Origin: Aquibacillus salsiterrae
GTDB taxonomy: Bacteria; Bacillota; Bacilli; Bacillales; Amphibacillaceae
Reading direction: 5' to 3'
Assembly: GCF_028416595.1 (NCBI RefSeq)
Contig: NZ_JAMQKC010000025.1
Coordinates: 1 to 43,637 of the forward strand
DNA length: 43,637 nt
Shown: positions 16,614-23,257 of the stretch, in pieces
How the letters are laid out: every line of letters begins with the position of its first letter
How positions within the stretch are numbered: position 1 is the stretch's first letter
Position numbers and translations under genes: made by a program
Notes under the pieces: model-generated
Databases searched by the model: none
What the model saw: the letters and a program-made list of their open reading frames with translations, nothing else
Told to the model about the DNA's origin: nothing

Positions 16614-17777
16614 TTATACTATCTCAAATTCAACTTTTTCTCTACTCTCATCATACTTATAAGTAACTAAACTAATGTCGTTCCATTCTTCCGAAACACT
16701 TTCCCCACGTAATCCAGTGGTATATTTCCTTGACCCTACGTTTTTAGCATGAATTTTTGCTTCTTCTGAAAAGTTGGAAGCTATTAACAACGACTTAATC
16801 ATTGAATAGTCCCCAAAAGAATACTCATTATTTATCCAATCAACATATTTTAATAATTGATCGACATCTGAGACTAACGCTTCTTCCCTCTTAAGTTCCA
16901 TAACTAGATATTTTGAAATAGTATCGTAGCCCTTAATATACCTATATCCAAAAATATCCATCTTATCCATCCAATTAACGGGTTTAAATGGCGAGGCAAC
17001 AACCTGACGCGATAGGTAATCCCAATTACCAAAAACCATTGAAGTTTCCTTATCATTAGACGCTAACTGATACAAGACAGATATTTCTACAGTGGTTTCT
17101 CTACGAAACAACCCGTTTTTCATTGCGGAATTATTATAAAAATCTATTGGATTAAAAGTATAATTATTGTTACCCTCCACTTTCTCCTGTATCTTATTAT
17201 GATAGGTAGTGTTAAATGGAATTAACTGCTCCGTTAACTGTCCATCTAAATTAAGTTCATTTCGTTTTAAGATGATATCCATCAAAGCTTTATCTTCCTG
17301 ATGGTCAACTTTTATGAAAGATAGTCCTTGAAAGGCTCTTAGCATTTTAAATGCTTTAGGATTAGACATAAGAACAGTATCCATATCCACACCGTTCTTA
17401 AAAAAATATGGCGATGGTTTGAAAGTACATATCCACCTTAATTCTTTTCCATCTTCTCCCCAAACATTATCTCCTATTAGCGTTTCACTCCGTATATCAT
17501 CATACGTATAGGGATTTGGCTTATTGGCTTCCGGAAAATTCTTAAACTTACAGTCATTTCCTATATTAATCAACTTCCCTATACCATATATTTTTCTTTT
17601 ACTAAATAAATATATGTTGTCTCCTTCCTTCATTGTTGTGTAATCAGCAAATGTTTGTTCATTAATTATCGACCAAAGATTATTTTTAGGTATTTTTACT
17701 CTAGTTGAATATACTCCTCTAGTTGCACATTCGAATAATGAATCAAAATCACTAAAAGTAATAACATATCCTGCCAT
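16614..17777 (-). CDS. PUA/EVE-like domain fused to PD-(D/E)XK (NucS-like) nuclease
   Basis: A 387-residue protein, not recognised as a named family. The N-terminal 170 residues look like an EVE/PUA-type domain: an early Trp, MKEGDNIYLFSKRKIYGIGKLINIG (49-73), and RWICTFKPSPYF (114-124). Such domains bind modified bases or RNA. The C-terminal part has a nuclease signature: Glu231 in a helix, MDIFGY (Asp274), YLVMELKRE with Glu294 and Lys296, and DVDQLLKYVDW (304-314). This matches the E-D-ExK-QxxxY order of NucS/DUF91-like nucleases. A modification-sensing restriction role is inferred, helped by its place in an R-M island. The start is an ATG after AGGGGA. Confidence 0.6.
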   Translation of the reverse strand: MAGYVITFSDFDSLFECATRGVYSTRVKIPKNNLWSIINEQTFADYTTMKEGDNIYLFSKRKIYGIGKLINIGNDCKFKNFPEANKPNPYTYDDIRSETLIGDNVWGEDGKELRWICTFKPSPYFFKNGVDMDTVLMSNPKAFKMLRAFQGLSFIKVDHQEDKALMDIILKRNELNLDGQLTEQLIPFNTTYHNKIQEKVEGNNNYTFNPIDFYNNSAMKNGLFRRETTVEISVLYQLASNDKETSMVFGNWDYLSRQVVASPFKPVNWMDKMDIFGYRYIKGYDTISKYLVMELKREEALVSDVDQLLKYVDWINNEYSFGDYSMIKSLLIASNFSEEAKIHAKNVGSRKYTTGLRGESVSEEWNDISLVTYKYDESREKVEFEIV

Positions 17778-17880
17778 GCTAAATCCCCTAATTTATTAAT
17801 TTTATTTTGGTCTTAACTTGTTCCTATAATCACTCTTGCTCAAAGGTTGAACCTGTAAACAACGTTCTCAGTAATTCAAG

Positions 17881-17934
17881 TTAAAGTGCTTCAATGTCTT
17901 GTTTAATCTTTTTATAGATTCCTTGTTTAAGCAT
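17881..17934 (-). CDS. 17-codon ORF with a strong ribosome site after the NUDIX gene
   Basis: The minus strand encodes MLKQGIYKKIKQDIEAL and a stop. Its ATG follows AAGGCGGTGATAATT, an excellent Shine-Dalgarno sequence, and starts 22 bp after the NUDIX stop. It may be a true small protein. Alternatively it is the surviving N-terminus of a longer downstream gene: proteins of the DUF3427-type helicase group, which I recall beside such NUDIX genes, start with a similar LKQGIYE-like segment. The choice is open. Confidence 0.3.
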   Translation of the reverse strand: MLKQGIYKKIKQDIEAL

Positions 17935-17955
17935 AATTATCACCGCCTTTTAAGT

Positions 17956-18348
17956 TCAAATCGAAATCCCTTCTTCCCTAATTTTATTAATAATAGGTAC
18001 ATCAGCAGGTGCAAACTCATAGGCTGACAAATCTTCGATATCTACCCACTTGTATTCTGCATGTTCTCTAAGTTCAATCTGTCCACCTATCAGTACTGCC
18101 AGATAAGACATCAGTTCAACATCACCGAACTCATAATGATGGGTGTTGGTAAGAAAATGGCTATGGACTTTAATAGTAATTCCAAGCTCCTCATCAATCT
18201 CTCTAATGACACAATCTTCAGGAGCTTCATTTTCTTCTAACTTTCCACCCGGGAACTCCCATAGGTTTGGTAGCTTCATTGTTGTTCTTCTTTTGGTTAT
18301 TAGGATTTTATCTTTATTTAGTATGATTGCTGCTGTTACTTTAATCAT
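17956..18348 (-). CDS. NUDIX (deoxy)nucleoside triphosphate pyrophosphohydrolase, MutT/NudG-like
   Basis: A 130-residue NUDIX hydrolase with a full Nudix box GGKLEENEAPEDCVIREIDEELGI, beginning at GGK about residue 36. The LWEFPGGK lead-in and the C-terminal EHAEYKWVDIEDLSAYEFAPADVPII closely resemble E. coli NudG and MutT, which hydrolyse damaged or methylated (d)CTP or 8-oxo-dGTP. The frame is open upstream, but the ATG at 18348 with GGGAGG 6 nt before it is the clear start. It would remove aberrant nucleotides from the pool. A NudG-like activity on 5-methyl-dCTP would make sense beside a cytosine-5 methyltransferase, but that is inference. Confidence 0.85.
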   Translation of the reverse strand: MIKVTAAIILNKDKILITKRRTTMKLPNLWEFPGGKLEENEAPEDCVIREIDEELGITIKVHSHFLTNTHHYEFGDVELMSYLAVLIGGQIELREHAEYKWVDIEDLSAYEFAPADVPIINKIREEGISI

Positions 18349-18448
18349 TGCTAGCCTCCCTAAATACACTTGGCAACGGTCTAACTTATTTTTCATACTA
18401 CTCTATGTGTCAGTGATATAGACTTTATTTTTCTATATTTTAACATTT

Positions 18449-18608
18449 CTTATAGAGGTTGTTCAAAAAGTCACCAAGCTACGCATCTCTTCGTTGGCTT
18501 GTTCTTCCGGTCCTCATGTAGGGAAAGCCTACATTCCGGTCCTCAGAACTGCACCGCCTCGACCTGCTTGCTTCTAATTCGTCGACTTTTGGAACACGCA
18601 CTTATAGA
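18449..18608. mobile_element. MITE-like element with 8-bp target-site duplication
   Basis: CTTATAGA occurs at 18449-18456 and again at 18601-18608. Between them is a 144-bp non-coding element starting GGTTGTTCAAAAAGTC and ending GACTTTTGGAACACGC, which are imperfect terminal inverted repeats. Inside are a hairpin (ATGTAGG..CCTACAT) and a direct repeat of TTCCGGTCCTCA. It has no transposase, so mobility would depend on an autonomous element elsewhere that makes 8-bp duplications. Confidence 0.8.
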
Positions 18609-18720
18609 TTTAAAGAATAATAAACAGCATTTCTCAGATTATTGAGTCCTGCACGATCGGTGCTTGCCCCCTGCTCATCCTATTTTTTATAAAAGTTACA
18701 GAAATAATAAAGTTATTTAT

Positions 18721-18749
18721 AGAACAAATGTTCTTTTTTGTGGTATAAT
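18721..18749 (+). promoter_or_regulatory. LexA-box promoter of the first rpn gene
   Basis: AGAACAAATGTTCT (18721-18734) fits the Bacillus LexA core GAACNNNNGTTC with the favoured RNRY centre. Its first six bases fall at the -35 position, 17 bp before TATAAT (18744-18749). Bound LexA would block the promoter, predicting SOS induction. The same arrangement is kept in the second copy. Confidence 0.7.
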
Positions 18750-18783
18750 GGATTTAACAAAAGATAAAGGGTGTGATAAAATA

Positions 18784-19767
18784 ATGGCAATAAATATCGT
18801 GTTGGAGAAGCCCGCTGAGTATGGTGGCACAGATTATGATGGTCTATGGAAGAAGATGATTCACGAATTATTTGAAGAATTTATCCTGTTTTTTATTCCA
18901 AGCCTATCAGAGGAAATTGATTTCTCGGTGAAACCTGAGTTTTTACAACAGGAGCTTTTTCGCGAAGTGATTGACGATAGGAGAGGAAAGAGCATTGCAG
19001 ACCAAATTGTGAAAGTGTACTTAAAAGATGGAAAGGAGAAATGGATCCTTGTTCACATTGAAGTACAGGGCAACGAGGATCCTGATTTTGCTAAACGAAT
19101 GTTTCGTTATTATTACCGGATCTATGATAAGTTCAACAAAGACATTGTAACGATAGCATTAATAACCGACACTTCAACCAGCTATAGGCCAGACACTTAC
19201 CACTACTCGTTTCACGGAACATCACTTACGTACACATACAACATGTTCAAGTTTACTGATTTCAAAGAAAGTGAATTAATGGAGTCAGCTAATCCCTTTG
19301 CCATTGCGATATTGGCTGCGCAATATGCGAATCAAACAAGAAATAACGATGAGAAGCGCTATCGATTTAAATACAAGCTTTTCAAAATGATTTTACAAAA
19401 GGCACACTATCCTTCCAACGAACAGCGCATGTACATCGCTTCACTACTATACTTCATTGATTATTTACTACAAATTCCGGTAGAACTATCAAAAAAATTA
19501 AGAGACGAAATTATGCAAACAAAGGAGGGAAAACAAATGGTTTATATTGACAAGGAAAACCTACCGTTGTCTTGGGCGGAATTGGAAGTTATTTTTCGAA
19601 AAGAAGGGGAAGAAAAAGGAGAGAAGAAAGGAATAAAAAAAGGAAGAGAACAAGAAAGAAAATCTGTAGCCCAAACTATGCTTGAAGAAGGCATGTCTGT
19701 CGAGCTTGTGGCCAAATGTGTTACCTTATCAATTGATGAGGTTAAGAAAATCGCAGAAGAGATGTAA
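18784..19767 (+). CDS. Rpn family recombination-promoting nuclease (PD-(D/E)XK), copy 1
   Basis: A 327-residue Rpn-type DNA endonuclease. The nuclease core is at residues 60-100: Asp73 in IADQIV and Glu93/Gln95 in HIEVQG, then RMFRYYYRIYDK. A helical region follows. The C-terminus has a Gly-Lys-Glu-rich repeat (EEKGEKKGIKKGREQERK) and the usual Rpn tail GMSVELVAKCVTLSIDEVKKI. The frame is open further upstream, but translation should begin at ATG 18784 after AAAGGGTGTG; the upstream part contains the promoter. An internal start at codon 252 is annotated separately. Rpn proteins cut DNA, promote RecA-independent recombination and defend against phage. Copy 2 lies 4.5 kb downstream at about 96% identity by eye. 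Confidence 0.9.
   Translation: MAINIVLEKPAEYGGTDYDGLWKKMIHELFEEFILFFIPSLSEEIDFSVKPEFLQQELFREVIDDRRGKSIADQIVKVYLKDGKEKWILVHIEVQGNEDPDFAKRMFRYYYRIYDKFNKDIVTIALITDTSTSYRPDTYHYSFHGTSLTYTYNMFKFTDFKESELMESANPFAIAILAAQYANQTRNNDEKRYRFKYKLFKMILQKAHYPSNEQRMYIASLLYFIDYLLQIPVELSKKLRDEIMQTKEGKQMVYIDKENLPLSWAELEVIFRKEGEEKGEKKGIKKGREQERKSVAQTMLEEGMSVELVAKCVTLSIDEVKKIAEEM
19537..19767 (+). CDS. Intragenic C-terminal product of rpn copy 1 (RpnS-like antitoxin candidate)
   Basis: Inside the rpn frame, AAAGGAGGG (19521-19529) lies 7 nt before ATG 19537, a near-ideal ribosome site. It would give a 76-residue protein: MVYIDKENLPLSWAELEVIF, the Gly/Lys-rich repeat and the C-terminal helical tail, but no nuclease residues. 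For E. coli Rpn proteins, a small protein made from within the gene inhibits the full-length toxin. The same layout here is strong sequence evidence, but expression is not shown. A weak promoter (TTTACT, 17 bp, TATCAA) may exist about 50 bp upstream. Confidence 0.6.
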   Translation: MVYIDKENLPLSWAELEVIFRKEGEEKGEKKGIKKGREQERKSVAQTMLEEGMSVELVAKCVTLSIDEVKKIAEEM

Positions 19768-19785
19768 ACCAAAAATTAGTTTTGG

Positions 19786-19843
19786 GTGTCAGCCCCTGTC
19801 TAAAGACAAAATTGGATGTATTTCCATGTGTAGAGACAGGGTT
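19786..19843. repeat. Family A-related degenerate palindrome
   Basis: GGGTGTCAGCCCCTGTCTA (19784-19802) is partly complementary to TAGAGACAGGG (19831-19841) around a TGGATGTATTTCCA centre. It is the most diverged of the family A-like elements, just after rpn copy 1. Confidence 0.4.
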
Positions 19844-19919
19844 CATCTTGCATCCGGTTAACAAAAAAAAGGCTTTATTTGCTATGCATTGCAAAATGAG
19901 ACTTACTATATTTGAATAA

Positions 19920-19968
19920 GGATCAGGCACTGCTTGTGGAGTTTTGTCCGTCAATGGTGTCTGACCCT
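19920..19968. repeat. Family A palindromic repeat (GGCACC type)
   Basis: GGATCAGGCACTG at the left and TGGTGTCTGACCC at the right are imperfect arms around TGGAGTTTTGTCC. It lies between convergent rpn copy 1 and the helicase gene and may act as their terminator. Confidence 0.6.
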
Positions 19969-19997
19969 TTTTCCAGGAGATAACTATCGATATGCAC

Positions 19998-22691
19998 CTA
20001 ACCGTTCCCTCTAGTCCTGACTTCCTTAGGACCTTTTTTCATTGCCTCACCACAAATCGGGCACTCTTTCGTTTCCACCAGCGTTTCCTCATAACTTGCG
20101 ATTCTCACCCATCCATTACACTTCTTACTAGTACAATCCCATACCAATATCGTTTCGGTCTTATAAGTTACATGGTTCGTTTTAATCTTCTGTTTATCCA
20201 TAGAAGTTGTTTTAGCTACTGGCTTTGGTTTAAATGGCTGTGCAAAAACTTGACGGATAAATCGTGATATGGCTATTTTTTTGTCGCGATAAATGGCGGG
20301 TGAGCTAATGTAAAGTTCTTGTTCAGCTCTTGTTACTGCTACGTAAAGAAGGCGGCGTTCTCCCTCAATTGCCGTTTGGTTCTTATCGCGCTTCATTATT
20401 ACTAGATCTTTTCGATTTTCAGCATCCAAGACAGAGCTATGAGGTAGGATGTTCTCAGATGCACCAATTAGGTAGACAACAGGAAATTCTAACCCCTTAG
20501 ACATATGGATTGTCATCAAATTTACCGCATCTGCTTGTGGGTTTTTACGAAGTTCTTCCATCTGGTTATTTTTCTCAATAATATCTTCAACAAACTCGAT
20601 AAATTCAGCAATTGTTGAAAACCGTGTGGCTGCTGCTTCTAGTTCTGATAAAGTTTCTTGGACGATTTCCTTATGAAGGGTAATATTTTTCCGTTCATTG
20701 GCCAAAAGAAATTTACTGTAAACGGCGTGAATTCTCTTAACTGCTTTAACCGGTTTCATTGGTTTCATTTGGCGTATTAAATTTATTCTTTGCGAAATTT
20801 GCTCCTTTTGAAAATCCTTTAGTCCAGGGTAGTCAATCAGATGAGTCAAAAGAGACTTTTTAGGATTAATTGCTTCCTGTCTCAACATAAAATCAGTTGC
20901 TTTTTCCCGGTTCATATAAAGCGTTGGAGTTACCCCTCTGGCAGCCTTCGTGTCTTTTTCATTTATGGTAAGACGCAAATGGTCGAGTACAGGTTTTACT
21001 ATACCTTGCTCATAAAAAGTAGATGAATTTCCAAATGTGATATAAGGAATATCATTTAACAAGCATTGGTCTAGTATTGCACGACTATTGCTGTTTGTCC
21101 GATATAGCACCGCAAAATCCTGATATTTTCTTTTTCCTTGTTTCACTTCAGAAATAATGTTATCAAGGATCAGTTCTGCTTCCTCATCCGTATTATTCGG
21201 GCGTAAGAAAAGAGGAAAATCATCACTTTCCCTTGTTGCTTTTAACGTTTTCTTGTATCTATGTTTATTAAAGGAAATGACTTTATTGGCTAAGCCGACA
21301 ATACTTGTGGTTGATCGGTAATTAGTATCAAGAGTGTACGTTCTTGCATGGGGAAATTCTTTATTGAAATTCAGAATAATGGATGCATCCGCACCATTAA
21401 ACTCATAAATAGTTTGATCATCATCCCCGACGACAAACAAGTTGTTTTGAGGCATGGCCAACATCTTGATAAGTTCATATTGTACTGGATTGGTATCCTG
21501 CCATTCATCACACAAAATGAATGAAAATCGTTTTTGAAGGCTTTGTAGTAACGTTTTGTTGTTCTTAAGCAAAAAATACGAATCAAGTAAAATATCATCA
21601 TAATCCATGTAGTTGTTTATTCTTTTCATATCCTCGTATTTCTTGAGGATTACTTTTATTTCTTTTTCAACAGGGGTTTGTTCTGGGAAGTCTACCACAG
21701 TCACCATGTTGCTTTTTTGATAGGATAATAGTGCTAACAGAACTTCTGGTTCGTAATCATCCGATAAGCTCATGTCTTTCATTATCATCTTCAAATAAGT
21801 ACGTTTCTGTTTTTCACTACTAATAATTTCACGTCCGTCACCTTGCCATTTTAAAATTTTCAAGAAAATGGAATGTAACGTACCACTCGTTACATCACGA
21901 ACGACACTTTTGGATAATCCTGGTAGACTAGCAATTCGCCCCTCCATTTCTTTGGCCGCTTTTCTTGTAAAAGTTAGTAACAATATATTTTTTGGATTAA
22001 CATTATAAACAGACATAAGGTAGCCTGCTCGCGAAGATAAGACGCGTGTTTTACCACTCCCTGCACCAGCCAATACTAATGCAGGACCCTTCAAATGTCG
22101 GGTTGCTAGTAGTTGGGACTGATTTAATTTGATTCCTTTTCCTTCTAGCTCTCGAAAATAAAAACTATCTGAATCTGCTTCGTTTACTAATTCTACTGTT
22201 GTTTGATTCGTAGCTAATTCGGCTTGTTCTACAACCTTCTTCGTTGCTCCTTGAGGGTAATACTCCCCTTGCCTATTTCTTGAAGTAGGGGCTTGATCAA
22301 CCTCCAACTTAACAAGTCTTTTTTGTAAATAACATAGTACCGCTTGGGCTATTTTTTGATTATATTCTTTTTCATCATGAATTGCGATTTGTTCTATAAG
22401 CTGTTGATCACTGCTTGAGAGGGTTACTTCTTCTTGAACGCTAATTAACACATTAATCGCCTTTAACGCGTACTGTCTGAGTTGAGGTTTGGTTGACGTT
22501 ACATTATTCAGAAGATATGGTAGCGATTTGATGCATTCATTCGGATGAGCTTTTGACAATTTATTTATTGCCGAGGCAGCGAGTCTTTTTTCGTTATCAT
22601 CCCCCTCTTTTAAATAGTTGATCAGATAATCTATCGCACCTACATCATTTGTCTCTCCTAATTCATAGGGTGATAATTTTGATAAAGACAT
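19998..22691 (-). CDS. UvrD/Rep-family ATP-dependent DNA helicase with HEAT-like N-terminus
   Basis: An 897-residue superfamily 1A helicase. Residues 1-125 form repeated helices resembling HEAT repeats (YLINYLKEGDDNEKRLAASAINKLSK). The motor follows: Q-motif NQSQLLA, Walker A LAGAGSGKT near residue 209, LLTFTRKAAKEM (Ia), CDEWQDTNPVQ (II), VVGDDDQTIYEFNGAD (III), DTNYRST (IV), MTIHMSKGLEFPVVY (V) and RRLLYVAVTRAE (VI). The last 50 residues carry two CxxC-like pairs (CTSKKC and CPIC), probably a zinc ribbon. It resembles YjcD-type Bacillus helicases. The ATG at 22691 follows CAGGAGG; the ATG 20 codons upstream has no ribosome site. It is flanked by the two rpn genes. Confidence 0.88.
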   Translation of the reverse strand: MSLSKLSPYELGETNDVGAIDYLINYLKEGDDNEKRLAASAINKLSKAHPNECIKSLPYLLNNVTSTKPQLRQYALKAINVLISVQEEVTLSSSDQQLIEQIAIHDEKEYNQKIAQAVLCYLQKRLVKLEVDQAPTSRNRQGEYYPQGATKKVVEQAELATNQTTVELVNEADSDSFYFRELEGKGIKLNQSQLLATRHLKGPALVLAGAGSGKTRVLSSRAGYLMSVYNVNPKNILLLTFTRKAAKEMEGRIASLPGLSKSVVRDVTSGTLHSIFLKILKWQGDGREIISSEKQKRTYLKMIMKDMSLSDDYEPEVLLALLSYQKSNMVTVVDFPEQTPVEKEIKVILKKYEDMKRINNYMDYDDILLDSYFLLKNNKTLLQSLQKRFSFILCDEWQDTNPVQYELIKMLAMPQNNLFVVGDDDQTIYEFNGADASIILNFNKEFPHARTYTLDTNYRSTTSIVGLANKVISFNKHRYKKTLKATRESDDFPLFLRPNNTDEEAELILDNIISEVKQGKRKYQDFAVLYRTNSNSRAILDQCLLNDIPYITFGNSSTFYEQGIVKPVLDHLRLTINEKDTKAARGVTPTLYMNREKATDFMLRQEAINPKKSLLTHLIDYPGLKDFQKEQISQRINLIRQMKPMKPVKAVKRIHAVYSKFLLANERKNITLHKEIVQETLSELEAAATRFSTIAEFIEFVEDIIEKNNQMEELRKNPQADAVNLMTIHMSKGLEFPVVYLIGASENILPHSSVLDAENRKDLVIMKRDKNQTAIEGERRLLYVAVTRAEQELYISSPAIYRDKKIAISRFIRQVFAQPFKPKPVAKTTSMDKQKIKTNHVTYKTETILVWDCTSKKCNGWVRIASYEETLVETKECPICGEAMKKGPKEVRTRGNG

Positions 22692-22907
22692 CCTACTTAC
22701 CTCCTGAATCGTTAAGATAATATCTTCTATTTCCTGCGAATTAACATACAAAATTTTGGTCTGTAAATGGAAACGTACTTTTTTCTATTATTCTTATTTG
22801 TACCTCATATATTATATCAGAATATAATTATTGGGCAGAGCCTCTTATTGGTTGTTTAAAGTTAAGCTGAGATGGTTATAGGATAATAAAGTGAAACTTC
22901 AATAAGC

Positions 22908-22917
22908 GGGGGGGGGG
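22908..22917. repeat. Homopolymer of ten G
   Basis: A run of ten G residues lies in the region between the helicase start and rpn copy 2. It is prone to slippage, or to a read-length error. The rest of 22752-23122 holds only the family C-like repeat. Confidence 0.6.
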
Positions 22918-23002
22918 TTTGCTTTTCCCCATTGATTGTTAGCACCACACGGGTATGACCTAGAGTTTACATTCTTCTTCAAATCCTATAATCTTGCACA
23001 CA

Positions 23003-23066
23003 AGAAAAGCATAAGCGCCTTGCTAGACTTATGACCCGAGGGGCTAGGGGCTAGGCGCTAGACAGC
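23003..23066. repeat. Family C repeat (GCGCCTTGC type), degenerate
   Basis: AAAAGCATAAGCGCCTTGCTAG is followed by GACTTATGACC and a GGGGCTAGGGGCTAGGCGCTAG run. This resembles a dispersed Bacillus intergenic repeat. A second degenerate copy is at 41313-41395. Confidence 0.45.
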
Positions 23067-23194
23067 TCTTGGATTTAATTCTTAAAATCACACCTACCTA
23101 TGACGGACATCATTTATCAGAACTGCACGGATGGTGCGTACTCCAAGCTCATTCTATAGTCTATAAAAGTTATACAAATAATAAAGTTAGCGCT

Positions 23195-23223
23195 AGAACA
23201 AATGTTCTATTTTGTGGTATAAT
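23195..23223 (+). promoter_or_regulatory. LexA-box promoter of the second rpn gene
   Basis: AGAACAAATGTTCT (23195-23208) is identical to the box of copy 1 and sits at the same distance from TATAAT (23218-23223). The flanking bases have diverged, while the box has not. Confidence 0.7.
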
Positions 23224-23257
23224 GGATTTAACAAAAGATAAAGGGTGTGATAAAATA

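Noticed and set aside
18664-18783. Longer N-terminus for rpn copy 1 (and 23069-23257 for copy 2)
   Set aside because: The region contains the LexA-like box, the -10 element and the proper ribosome site; the two copies diverge in this stretch, unlike the coding part.
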